64,000 nt of DNA from Breoghania sp. L-A4 (GTDB lineage Bacteria; Pseudomonadota; Alphaproteobacteria; Rhizobiales; Stappiaceae). The notes beneath the pieces are model-generated. The model saw only the letters and a list, made by a program, of their open reading frames with translations, made no database searches and was not told where the DNA came from. The position numbers were made by a program, and so were the translations under genes. The stretch is taken from the NCBI RefSeq assembly GCF_003432385.1, contig NZ_CP031841.1:4965621-5029620 (forward strand), written 5' to 3'. The number at the start of each line of letters is the position of its first letter. Position 1 is the stretch's first letter. Below, piece after piece: positions 55,875 to 64,000 of this stretch.

Positions 55875-57629
55875 TCAGATCGGCAGCATGGCCTCATCGC
55901 TCTCCGGCGGCCGCCGGCGGGCCGGCTTGGCGCTGGCGGTGCGGCGGAAGTGCCAGTGCACCTCGCGCGCGTGGCGCAGCCGGTCGTAGAGCACGATCTG
56001 CTCGGTGCGGCGGTGGCCGTGCACATCGGAGAGATAGATGGATTCCTCCAGCGCGATCTCCACGTCAGCGCCAGAAAACTCCCATGCCTCGCCGTCCGCG
56101 CACATCAGCAACACCGCGCCGCCGCCGCGCAGCAAGCTCGCCTTGACCAGCGGATGCAGGTGGAAGCGCACGGCATAGCGGTCCTTTTCGCCACTCGGCG
56201 CGCCGCGCAGGGAGACGAACCGGTCGACCCCGTCGATCAGCGTGCCGTCGGCCGAAAGCCGCACCTCGCGCTCGTGCAGCAGCTTGAAGATCTTGGCGTA
56301 CCCGTTGTGGCTGGCGCTGACGGAAGTGCCGTCCGACAGGTCCTCGCGGTGCACCGGCACGTCGGTGGGACCGCCAACGATCAGCGCGCCGAGCTTGCGC
56401 ACCAGCGACCCGCCGGTCATGAAGCGGCACGAGGAGGTGTCCTCGAATTCCGCTGTGGAATGCGCGGCGGTCGAGCGCGCCACCCGCCGCCAGGTGTCCT
56501 TGCCGTGGCTGGAAACCCCGCAATTGACCACCAGCCGGTTGGCGCGCGAGGACACCTCCATACTCAGGCAGCCGGCGTGGGCATGCTGGCTCACCATCGG
56601 CGGCGGCGGACAGCCCGTGTCCATCAGCACCACCGTTTCCTCGCCCACCATCCGCTGGTAGCCGGAATGCGATGCGTTGTTGGGCGGCGAGCCGCGCGCG
56701 TCGTCATAGGCCAGCACCGTGGCCACCAGATCGCCCGGTGTCGCGCCCATGCCGTTGAAATGCGCGAACGATCCGTCGCCATGACGGAAAAAGCGGATCA
56801 TCGGCATCATCCGGTCTACCGACGTCATGACCGTGCCGGACGGGGCCAGACCCTGCATCACGAAGGCCTGACGGACCGGCAGAAGATCGACGAGAATGTC
56901 CAGGATCGCACCGGGATTGCGAGAGATGTGGCCGCCGTCGGGCAGGATCTGCCGCTTCAGTTCCAGATCGAGCCGGCGCAGGCTCTGGCGCGCGAAGCGG
57001 CCCTGTCCGGACATGGACACGGCGGCGGCGGCCAGCGCCAGGCTGGCGACCATGCGCGGCACACCGTCCGGCGTCTCGTTGATCGTCTTGCGCAGGTAGC
57101 GCACCTGCCGGATCAGCGCGCGCAGGAACCGGTTGTAGAACTCGCGGTCGCAGTCCTCGAGCAACAGGGGCGATTGCGACAGCCACGACAGGATGCGCCG
57201 GGCGACCACCGCCTGCTCCCAGCCGATGGAATGCCGCCGTCCGCAGATGCGGATCCAGTCGTCGACCAGTGCCCGCGCGTTGGCGCGCGCCATGTTGGTT
57301 TTCGCGGCCCGCAAGTGCCGCAGCCAGCCGAAGCCGTGCAGCGCCCGCGCCCAGTCCGGATCCGGTGCGTCGATTTCGAAGGGGGACCGGCCGGCGGATT
57401 CCGCCTGGTGGCCGCTGAAGACGAAGCGCCCGGCATAGATGTCGGCGGCGATCGTGGGGTCGGCCGTGCGCAGGTTTTGCGGTGCGATCAGCAGGCGTTG
57501 CGGGGTACCGGAGAGCGGAGAATAGCCGAAAGGCGTCGCGCCGTGGAACCAGCGCAGCGTGTTTTGCCACGCATGCGCGGCCACGAGCCTCCACACGCGC
57601 GTCTGTTCGGACACTCCCCCGAGCGCCAT
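55875..57629 (-). CDS. Heparinase II/III family protein
   Basis: A 584-residue protein with the alpha-helical toroid N-terminal part (FHGATPFGYSPLSGTPQRLLI onward) and the C-terminal heparinase II/III beta-sandwich, which includes HAHAGCLSMEVSS with the likely catalytic His near 365. Members are polysaccharide lyases; in Hyphomicrobiales this copy sits between rsmB and purH and its substrate is unknown. ATG 57629 after AGGAGG is preferred over the GTG/TTG starts at 57662. No signal peptide is obvious, so it may be cytoplasmic. Confidence 0.9.
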   Translation of the reverse strand: MALGGVSEQTRVWRLVAAHAWQNTLRWFHGATPFGYSPLSGTPQRLLIAPQNLRTADPTIAADIYAGRFVFSGHQAESAGRSPFEIDAPDPDWARALHGFGWLRHLRAAKTNMARANARALVDDWIRICGRRHSIGWEQAVVARRILSWLSQSPLLLEDCDREFYNRFLRALIRQVRYLRKTINETPDGVPRMVASLALAAAAVSMSGQGRFARQSLRRLDLELKRQILPDGGHISRNPGAILDILVDLLPVRQAFVMQGLAPSGTVMTSVDRMMPMIRFFRHGDGSFAHFNGMGATPGDLVATVLAYDDARGSPPNNASHSGYQRMVGEETVVLMDTGCPPPPMVSQHAHAGCLSMEVSSRANRLVVNCGVSSHGKDTWRRVARSTAAHSTAEFEDTSSCRFMTGGSLVRKLGALIVGGPTDVPVHREDLSDGTSVSASHNGYAKIFKLLHEREVRLSADGTLIDGVDRFVSLRGAPSGEKDRYAVRFHLHPLVKASLLRGGGAVLLMCADGEAWEFSGADVEIALEESIYLSDVHGHRRTEQIVLYDRLRHAREVHWHFRRTASAKPARRRPPESDEAMLPI

Positions 57630-57981
57630 TGCCGCGCCGCCTCCTGAAAGTCTCACCACCAATGCGGATATCCTCGGCCTTCGCGGTGGGCGATGCCACG
57701 CTTTGTCAAAAGTCGCCCGGCGCCGGTCGAATCGCGAAGTATTCCAATACGGTCATTCAATTTGCGTCGATAAAATAAATTTATGATTAACCAAAGATCA
57801 TTGACATGCAAAAGAAAGTTCGGATGCTGGAAAACACGAAGGAATCAAAGGCTTTGCAACGCAGACCTGGACGAGTGCCTGCATCGCCAAGATCTCGAAA
57901 CGGCGCGGACGCGTCCTTCCGGCTCGAGATCATGCCCGATGCTTGCATGGGTAAAACTTGCAGGGTCCAACGTGTGTCCCG
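57630..57981. other. Intergenic region between heparinase gene and rsmB stop
   Basis: 352 bases without a supported gene. The part around 57740-57800 is AT-rich and probably contains the heparinase promoter (minus strand). Short plus-strand frames here show no coding signs. Confidence 0.4.
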
Positions 57982-59499
57982 TCAGACCGTCTTGCGCCGC
58001 AGACGCGCGACGAAAAACCCGTCGATGCCGGAAAGCTGCGGCGTCTCGTGCGGCAGGCCGCCGGGAAGCGTTCTCAGATCGCCCGCATCCGTGATCGCGC
58101 CCTCCAGTCCCGGAACCTCGTCCGGCGCAATCGCCACCCGCTCGAACGCATTACTGCGCGCCAGAAGCGCGTCGATCTGCGCGGCACCCTCCTCAGGCTC
58201 CAGCGAACAGGTGCAATAGACCACCAGCCCGCCGGGCTTCACCCAGTCGGCCACGCGGTCCAGCAGCGCGGCCTGGATCACGGCCAGCGCCTCGATGTCC
58301 CTGGGTCGCTTGAGATACGGAATGTCGGGATGCCGCCGGATGGTGCCGGTCGCGCTGCACGGCGCGTCCAGCAGGATCGCGTCGAACGGTTCCTCTGGGG
58401 CCCACAGTGCAGGCTGAACGCGGCTTGAACCGGCCTTTTTCTTGCCCTTGACCGGTTCCACGGGGCTGATGCCGTCCGGCTCCTGTGCCGCGCGCTCTAT
58501 CGCGTCGGGATCGCCCACGAGATCGGCGACCACCGTCTTCACCTTCAGCTTGAGCCGCTTCATGTTGGCGTCCAGCCGCTTCAGCCGCGCGGACGACACA
58601 TCCACGGCCGTGACGTGCGCGCCGGCGGCCGCGAGCTGCGCGGTCTTGCCGCCCGGCGCGGCGCACAGATCCGCGACCCGCAGGCCGGAGACATCGCCCA
58701 GGAGCGTCGCGGGCAAGCTGGCCGCCGCGTCCTGAACCCACCACTCGCCCTTGGAAAACCCGGGCAGCTTTTCCAGCGCCCCGCGCAACTGCAGCCGCAC
58801 CGATCCGGTGGGCAGCACAATGCCCTCGTAGCGCTCCGCCCAGGCGGCCGCGCCGGAGTCCCCGTCGGCACCGGGCTTTACCGTGAGATCCAGCGCCGCC
58901 TCGCTCAGATGCGCGCGGGCGATCTCGCGGGTTTTCTCACGACCGTAAGCCGCTTCCCAGCGCTCGCGCATCCATTCCGGCGTGTTCAGGACCGTCTCGT
59001 CCTGGCTCGCGACAATCTCCTCGCGCTCGCGGGTCAGCCGCCGCAGGACGCCGTTGATCAGCCCCTTGTAGGGCTGCGCCTTGCGGTCTCGCCCGGCGTG
59101 GGTAACCGCCAGCGAGACGGCGGCGTGGTCGGCCACCTCGAGAAACAGAATCTGCGCGATCGCCACATGCAGAATGTCTTCCGCCCGCCCAGTCTTCTCC
59201 GGGATCGGCCGGTCGACGAGCCGCGCCACGACATCGGCGATCTGACCGCGGCGGCGCAGGGCGACGGAGACGATGGCGCGGGTCAGCGCCCGGTCCTTCA
59301 CATCGAGCTGGCGGTAGACCGCGTGCCCGGTGCGCGGATCGAGTTCACTGGTCAGCGTCGCCTTGCGGTGCACGACATTGCCGAGAATATCGGCGGCGGT
59401 TCGGCGGCAGGCGAGACCCGCCACGCCTTCCGGCCTGGCCGACTGCGGCCTTTTCTCTGACGTTGGGTTCTTCCTGCGGGTCGTGTCCGGGACGCTCAT
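57982..59499 (-). CDS. rsmB: 16S rRNA m5C methyltransferase (RsmB/NOL1-NOP2-sun family)
   Basis: SAM-dependent enzyme that makes 5-methylcytosine in 16S rRNA. The 505-residue product has an N-terminal NusB-like RNA-binding domain ([15 protein letters not shown] to about 200) and the Rossmann methyltransferase domain: [15 protein letters not shown] binds SAM, and [18 protein letters not shown] and [11 protein letters not shown] carry the two catalytic Cys. The ATG at 59499 overlaps the htpX stop in ATGA. An apparent 836-residue frame joining it to htpX is an artefact of a frameshift in htpX. Confidence 0.94.
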   Translation of the reverse strand: MSVPDTTRRKNPTSEKRPQSARPEGVAGLACRRTAADILGNVVHRKATLTSELDPRTGHAVYRQLDVKDRALTRAIVSVALRRRGQIADVVARLVDRPIPEKTGRAEDILHVAIAQILFLEVADHAAVSLAVTHAGRDRKAQPYKGLINGVLRRLTREREEIVASQDETVLNTPEWMRERWEAAYGREKTREIARAHLSEAALDLTVKPGADGDSGAAAWAERYEGIVLPTGSVRLQLRGALEKLPGFSKGEWWVQDAAASLPATLLGDVSGLRVADLCAAPGGKTAQLAAAGAHVTAVDVSSARLKRLDANMKRLKLKVKTVVADLVGDPDAIERAAQEPDGISPVEPVKGKKKAGSSRVQPALWAPEEPFDAILLDAPCSATGTIRRHPDIPYLKRPRDIEALAVIQAALLDRVADWVKPGGLVVYCTCSLEPEEGAAQIDALLARSNAFERVAIAPDEVPGLEGAITDAGDLRTLPGGLPHETPQLSGIDGFFVARLRRKTV

Positions 59500-60459
59500 C
59501 CCCACGGTCCCTTGGGCGCCGAACCGCCACGCGGCACCGGCGGCACCGCGCCCGAACGGCCCGCGGGACGCGACGGGGCGCGGGCGCGGAACGCATGGGG
59601 CTTCCGCCGCCGCGCGCGTCGCCTTGCGCCATCTCCTGCAAGGCGCGGATGCGGTTGGCCGTATCGGGATGGGTGGAGAACAGATTGTCCATGCGTTCGC
59701 CTGACAGGGGGTTGATGATGAACATATGCGCGAACGCGGGATTGCGCTCGGCGTCATCGTTGCGGATGTGGCTAACGCCCCGGCGATTTTCCGCAAGGCG
59801 GATGCGAGCGCCAGCGGCTGGCCGCAGATCTGCGCGCCCATCCGGTCGGCGGCATATTCGCGCGTCCGGCTGATCGCCATCTGCACCAGCATGGCGGCCA
59901 GCGGCGCGACGATCATCGCCACGATCACCCCGATGAAGCCGAACGGATTGTTGTTGTCGCGGTTGCCGCCAAAGAAGATCGCGAAATTGGCCAGCATCGA
60001 GATCGCGCCGGCGAACGTCGCGGTGATCGTCATGATCAGCGTGTCGTGGTTCTTCACATGCGCCAGCTCGTGCGCCATGACGCCCGCCAGTTCCTCGCGA
60101 CTGAGCGTATCAAGCAGGCCGGTGGTGGCGGCAACGGCGGCGTTCTCGGGATTGCGGCCGGTTGCGAAGGCGTTGGGCTGCGGATTGTCGATGATGTAGA
60201 CCTTCGGCATCGGCAGATCCGCGTTGCGCGCCAGCTCGGCGATCATCGCGTGGAATTCCGGCGCGTTGCGCTGATCGACCGCGCGCGCATGGTTCATGCG
60301 CAGCACCATCTTGTCGGAATTCCAGTAGCTGAACACGTTCATGCCCAGCGCCACCACAAAGGCGATCATCATGCCGGTCTGGCCGCCGAGCATCAGTCCC
60401 AGCCCCATGAACAGGGCCGTCATCGCTGCCAGTAGCATCGCGGTGCGGAAATAATTCAT
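59496..60459 (-). CDS. htpX: Membrane zinc metalloprotease HtpX, two frameshifts
   Basis: Integral inner-membrane zinc protease for quality control of membrane proteins. ATG 60459 (MNYFRTAML); four membrane segments, with the zinc-binding [10 protein letters not shown] near residue 130 and the third ligand Glu in [13 protein letters not shown]. Two frames then change: after KIAGA (G4 run, near 59778-59781) the true frame continues [33 protein letters not shown] split across it, and near 59575-59578 it shifts again to end [11 protein letters not shown]. Adding two bases gives 966 bases, 321 residues, and a stop overlapping rsmB, all as in relatives. Confidence 0.9.
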
Positions 60460-60637
60460 CGCCGGTCCATCACTCTGAACTAAGGGGCACACTGGCCAAT
60501 TGCGGCCACAACTCGTGTATTATGATGGGAAGCCCCGCGCTTGCCCGCAAGCCGGGTCTTGCGCTATTTGGCGCGCGCGCCCCATCTCAGAGCGCGCGCC
60601 ATAGCATGAAACGCCGCCCAGGAAAGAGCCAAGCCGC

Positions 60638-60892
60638 ATGAGCGAGCCCGAAAGCCCCTCCGGAAAACCCGCCAAATTCTCAAGCCGCACCATTCTCGGC
60701 GAGGAGGAGACAGCGCCCGCACGCCGGTTCGAGGACCTGCCGCCCGCAGCCCAGCGCGCACTGAAAGAAGCGGAAGAGCGCCGCAAGGCGGCCAAACCGC
60801 TCGACCTGCCGAAAGAGCTCAACGGCCGCGACGGCCCCGAACCGGTGCGCTACGGCGACTGGGAAAACAAGGGAATCGCGAGTGATTTCTGA
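60638..60892 (+). CDS. DUF1674 protein, succinate dehydrogenase assembly factor 4 homologue
   Basis: An 84-residue protein with a charged, disordered N-terminal half and the conserved C-terminus GPEPVRYGDWENKGIASDF of the DUF1674/SdhAF4 family. In mitochondria SDHAF4 binds flavinylated SdhA and aids its assembly; bacterial members probably do the same, but this is inferred. It is divergent from htpX, as in related genomes. Confidence 0.9.
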   Translation: MSEPESPSGKPAKFSSRTILGEEETAPARRFEDLPPAAQRALKEAEERRKAAKPLDLPKELNGRDGPEPVRYGDWENKGIASDF

Positions 60893-60952
60893 GGCGGCAG
60901 GCAACAGCATTCAAGCAAGCCCGGCAATTCCGAAATTCTGAACCCCCGGCCC

Positions 60953-61261
60953 CTAATCCTGCCCCTGCACCGGTCCGAATTGCCGGCGCATGTCCCGGCG
61001 GTTGTCGATGACCCGGGCGATCAAGACGTCCTCGGATTGCAGCGTGTAGAAAACCGAGTGCCGGCCGTGCTCGAAGCGGCGCAGCGGCGAACCGGCCCCG
61101 GGGAACTCCCGGCCCATTGCCGGCAGCTCGGAAATGAGCTCGAATGTTCGATAGAGGCCGCCAAGGTATTTTTGAGCCTGACTTTGGCCAAATCGTTCGA
61201 TGCCGTATTCGGTGAGGTCTTCAAGATCGGTGACGGCCTGACGGCTGAGTCTATAGGACAT
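60953..61261 (-). CDS. RelE/ParE-family toxin
   Basis: A 102-residue type II toxin-like protein of the ParE/RelE superfamily. It begins MSYRLSRQAVTDLEDLTEYG and has the family's YLGGLYRTFELISELPAMGREF helix and the C-terminal strands RFEHGRHSVFYTLQSEDVLIARVIDNRRD split over the core sheet. ParE members poison gyrase and RelE members cut mRNA; the sequence looks more ParE-like. It overlaps the antitoxin gene by 11 bases, antitoxin first, the usual order. Confidence 0.87.
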   Translation of the reverse strand: MSYRLSRQAVTDLEDLTEYGIERFGQSQAQKYLGGLYRTFELISELPAMGREFPGAGSPLRRFEHGRHSVFYTLQSEDVLIARVIDNRRDMRRQFGPVQGQD

Positions 61262-61475
61262 CCGACGCGTTGGCCTTGACCCGCCGCAGCGCCCGCTGCC
61301 AAACGTCCTCCATGGTGGCATCTGATATGCCTGACTGGAGTCCCTTCTCGATCTCTCGCACCAGCAGGGCCTGATATTGCTCGTCGTTCAACGAGTCGAA
61401 CACGGCAATATCGTTGGCCGTCGGAGCGGCAAACGAACTAATCTCGATATCATCGATGTGAAGCGTCTTGCTCAT
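61251..61475 (-). CDS. ParD-like antitoxin
   Basis: A 74-residue acidic protein starting MSKTLHIDDIEIS, just upstream of and overlapping the ParE-like toxin. The C-terminal half (YQALLVREIEKGLQSGISDATMEDVWQRAL) is a helical toxin-wrapping segment of the type seen in ParD/RHH antitoxins; the short N-terminal half should bind DNA and repress the operon. The frame is open to 61583, but ATG 61475 gives the normal size. The 280-base gap upstream shows no gene. Confidence 0.8.
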   Translation of the reverse strand: MSKTLHIDDIEISSFAAPTANDIAVFDSLNDEQYQALLVREIEKGLQSGISDATMEDVWQRALRRVKANASDVL

Positions 61476-61755
61476 GGCCTCGAATTTAGCACATTCCAGC
61501 GGCTTTTGAAGCAAAGGCAACACGCAGGGCCTGTACAGCCGATTCGGCGGGTGACCGTGCCGCAATCGGCATCCTCGCAGCACCGCGCAATTCCCGACTC
61601 GAATTTTCGGTGATGAATCCGCATTTCAATGCGTAGTGCCGTTGCGACATACCCCGTCTCCGCTCCCGCTTTCCCGCCGTGGTTAATGCCGGTTTAACCA
61701 CTGCGGGCTAGGTTTCCATCTGAGAACCCCAACCCGTATTGCGTCCGGTACCCCG

Positions 61756-63009
61756 ATGAGCAGTTTCAGGAGCGCCAGCGTGCTCTCCGCCGACCAACAG
61801 ACCGCGACCTCTTTCCAGCGGCTCAATGCCCTGCTGCACGGCGTCAAACCGGGCCAGGACCCGATCGTGCTCACCGTCGGCGAGCCGCGCCACGCATTGC
61901 CCGACTTCACCGGCCCCGTGCTGATGGAGAATCTCGACGATTTCCGCCGCTACCCCGCCATGCAGGGCACCGAGGCATTTCGCGAGGCCGTAGCGGGCTG
62001 GCTCGGCCGCCGTTACAATCTTGCGACCGGCGCCGACGGCAACCCGATCGATCCCGCCCGCCACATCCTGCCGCTCAACGGATCACGCGAGGGCCTGTTC
62101 TTCGCCGCCCTAAGTGCGCGCACTTTCCTCGGCAAGACGGACCCCGATCCGGTGATCCTGCTGCCCAATCCCTACTACCACACCTATTCGGCCGGTGCCG
62201 AAGCCGCCGGTGCCCGCGCAGTCTACATGGACGCCACCGCGGACAACGGCTTCCTGCCCGATCTCGACGCGCTCGACCCCGCAGTTCTCGACCGCGCGAT
62301 CGCGCTCTATCTCGCCTCGCCCGCCAACCCGCAGGGCTCCGTCGCCTCGCTCGACTACTGGACGCGACTGATCGGCCTGTCGCGCAAGCACCGCTTCTTC
62401 ATCTTCGCCGACGAGTGCTATTCGGAAATCTATCGCGACACGCCGCCGCCGGGCGTGCTTGAGGCCGCGCAGATCCTGACCAGACCGGGTGACGGCATCG
62501 ACCTGTCCGGCATCCTCACGTTCAATTCGCTGTCGAAGCGCTCCAACATGGCCGGGCTTCGCTGCGGTTTCGCGGTGGGCGATCCCGAATTCATGGCGAA
62601 CTGGCTGACGTTCCGCAACCGCGCGGCGCCCCAGGTGCCGATGCCGGTGCAGGCCGTCGCCGTCGCAGCCCTCTCCGACGAGACGCATGTGATCGAGAAC
62701 CGACGGCTGTACAACGCGAAATTCGCCTCCGCCGAAAGGCATCTCGGCTCCCTCACCGGCTTCACGGCGCCCGCCGGCGGCTTCTTCGTCTGGCTCGACG
62801 TCGGCCGCTGGGGCGGCGGCGTGCGCGTGACCGAAAAACTGTGGGCAGAAGCCGGCGTCAAGGTCGTCCCGGGCGGCTATCTGGCCCAGGACGCGGACGA
62901 TGGCGGCAATCCCGGCGCCGCCTACATCCGCATCGCCATGGTCGAGAGCCTGGACATCACCGAACGCGCCATGCAGCGGATCGCCGCGGCCCTGCGCGGC
63001 TGGACATAG
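61756..63009 (+). CDS. Class I/II pyridoxal-phosphate aminotransferase
   Basis: A 417-residue fold-type I aminotransferase. It has LPLNGSREGLFFAAL near the cofactor phosphate, LLPNPYYHTYSAGAEAAG, the SPANPQGSVAS block with the Asn that contacts PLP, and FADECYSEIYRD; the Schiff-base Lys is in FNSLSKRSNMAGLRCGF near residue 258. Appearance is that of DapC-like succinyldiaminopimelate aminotransferases, but the substrate is not certain. It sits 13 bases before ftsK, a pairing common in Hyphomicrobiales. Confidence 0.9.
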   Translation: MSSFRSASVLSADQQTATSFQRLNALLHGVKPGQDPIVLTVGEPRHALPDFTGPVLMENLDDFRRYPAMQGTEAFREAVAGWLGRRYNLATGADGNPIDPARHILPLNGSREGLFFAALSARTFLGKTDPDPVILLPNPYYHTYSAGAEAAGARAVYMDATADNGFLPDLDALDPAVLDRAIALYLASPANPQGSVASLDYWTRLIGLSRKHRFFIFADECYSEIYRDTPPPGVLEAAQILTRPGDGIDLSGILTFNSLSKRSNMAGLRCGFAVGDPEFMANWLTFRNRAAPQVPMPVQAVAVAALSDETHVIENRRLYNAKFASAERHLGSLTGFTAPAGGFFVWLDVGRWGGGVRVTEKLWAEAGVKVVPGGYLAQDADDGGNPGAAYIRIAMVESLDITERAMQRIAAALRGWT

Positions 63010-63022
63010 GAGAGGAAACGCG

Positions 63023-64000
63023 ATGCGTACCACACGCGCCTCCACGCTGGGCATGAGTGAACCGGAAGACCGCGTCCGGCGCCTGCTCAAACGCAACCTC
63101 GCCGGCGTCTCCGGCCTGATGGTCATCGCCCTGGCGGCCGCGGTGGCAGCCGCGCTGGCCACCTGGTCGGTGGAAGATCCCAGCTTCAGCCACGCCACCG
63201 GCGCGCCGGTACGCAACGCGCTGGGCACCATCGGCGCGGTCACCTCCGATCTGATCATGCAGACCATCGGCCTGGCCTCGGCGGTCTTTCTGGCGCCCGT
63301 CGTGCTGTGGGGCTGGCGGCTTCTGGCCGGACGCAGCCTCGGCATCGCGCGCAAGCGCCTGGGCACATGGCTGCTCGGCACCTTGCTTGCGGCAGGCGCC
63401 GTCGGGGCCGTGTCACCCCCCGCCTCATGGCCGCTGCCCACCAGCCTGGGCGGCATTGTCGGCGATCTTCTGGCGCGCATCCCCGCGCTGGCCACAGCCT
63501 CCCTCCCCGCCGGCCTGCAAACCCTGATCGGCTGTTTGCTGTTCGGCGTGCCCGCGCTCGCGCTGATGCTGCACGCCGCGGGCTGGTTCGCCCGGCGCAA
63601 GGGCTCGGAAGATTTCCAGCGCAGCCTCTCCGAACCGCTCTACGCCGAGGATGAATTCGACATCGACGATGAGGACGACGAGGACGGCGGCCGTTTCGCC
63701 GCCATTGCCGGCGCCGTCACCCACTGGGGCTACATGAGCGGCGCGCTGCTGCGCCGGCTCGCCGGCAGGCGGTCGTCCCGCCGCGCGCCGCGCCAGGCCG
63801 CCCATCACGTCTACGATGACGAGCCGGACGTCGACGACGCGCTCCCGCGCAAACGCCGCTCGCTGCGCCGGATGATCGCGGAAAAACTGCTGGCCTCGGA
63901 CGACGACGGCCTCGGCGGCCATTTTCGCGAGAACCCGCGCGTCCAGGCTTCACGCGTTCCCGCGGCCGACCCGTATGACGATCCCTATGACGACGACGAT
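63023..64000 (+). CDS. ftsK: DNA translocase FtsK, N-terminal part (runs off the window)
   Basis: First 326 codons of FtsK, the septal DNA pump that helps clear the chromosome and activates XerCD at dif. ATG 63023 follows AGGAGAGG. About four membrane helices are visible (roughly residues 27-48, 72-98, 115-135 and 155-185), with WSVEDPSFSHATGAPVRN between the first two, the typical FtsK_4TM domain. Then begins a charged linker rich in Asp and Arg (DDEDDEDGG, YDDPYDDDD). The motor and gamma domains lie beyond the window. Confidence 0.92.
   Translation, partial: MRTTRASTLGMSEPEDRVRRLLKRNLAGVSGLMVIALAAAVAAALATWSVEDPSFSHATGAPVRNALGTIGAVTSDLIMQTIGLASAVFLAPVVLWGWRLLAGRSLGIARKRLGTWLLGTLLAAGAVGAVSPPASWPLPTSLGGIVGDLLARIPALATASLPAGLQTLIGCLLFGVPALALMLHAAGWFARRKGSEDFQRSLSEPLYAEDEFDIDDEDDEDGGRFAAIAGAVTHWGYMSGALLRRLAGRRSSRRAPRQAAHHVYDDEPDVDDALPRKRRSLRRMIAEKLLASDDDGLGGHFRENPRVQASRVPAADPYDDPYDDDD

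Noticed and set aside
57982..60492. 836-residue HtpX-RsmB fusion protein
   Set aside because: The join results from a frameshift in htpX; the real htpX stop overlaps the rsmB ATG, and both halves have normal separate ends.
63307..63654. 115-residue plus-strand open frame inside ftsK
   Set aside because: The frame from ATG 63023 reads through to the window end with FtsK membrane helices; the shorter one is out of frame.

Overview
The window is GC-rich chromosomal DNA from an alphaproteobacterium, most likely order Hyphomicrobiales (Rhizobiales). The evidence is gene content: aerobic cobaltochelatase CobS/CobT next to a J-domain protein and BolA, aroB-aroK-xerD, a large (about 1600-residue) NAD-glutamate dehydrogenase, crotonyl-CoA carboxylase/reductase with ethylmalonyl-CoA mutase (ethylmalonyl-CoA pathway), the block purH-heparinase-rsmB-htpX, and an aminotransferase before ftsK. 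No rRNA, tRNA or CRISPR array was seen.

Layout. 0-15 kb is mainly housekeeping: accA, DUF3108, rpmB, a cobS-orf-cobT operon ending in a phytase-like esterase gene, bolA, a CorC-type protein, aroK-aroB, a 47-residue membrane peptide, xerD, an epimerase and a YchJ-like protein. 15.2-17.0 kb holds the most interesting locus: an ATP-grasp ligase directly downstream of a precursor with thirteen TTxxxGEE repeats, which reads as a plesiocin-type graspetide (omega-ester-crosslinked peptide) system. 17.4-20 kb is a polysaccharide flippase plus an overlapping FemAB/GNAT-type acyltransferase. 20-25.5 kb is accessory: an IS110-family element with a candidate bridge RNA, an acyl-CoA ligase, a Fic protein behind repeated operator-like motifs, and a cluster of intergenic repeats. 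25.5-31.2 kb is a probable 3-hydroxybenzoate regulon: mobA, a MarR regulator and a TRAP transporter, tied together by a duplicated 56-bp promoter/operator module. 31.3-38.3 kb carries a CAP protein, a mechanosensitive channel and a choline/betaine ABC transporter. 39-45.4 kb carries ccr and ecm, with a chemoreceptor and a periplasmic sensor gene between them. 45.4-64 kb holds an AhpD-like protein, gdh, an Atg22-like MFS protein, small secreted proteins including a cyanovirin-N lectin, purH, heparinase, rsmB, htpX, an SdhAF4 homologue, a ParDE-like pair, an aminotransferase and the 5' part of ftsK.

A caution for the whole window: at least fourteen single-base losses break otherwise full-length genes (the ligase, precursor, transposase, mobA, ccr, chemoreceptor, ecm, gdh, htpX, lectin and one unknown gene). 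Nearly all are repaired by adding one G or C, usually to a short G/C run, and each repaired gene has a length divisible by three. This looks like systematic homopolymer under-calling, not gene decay, so these genes are annotated across the shift.
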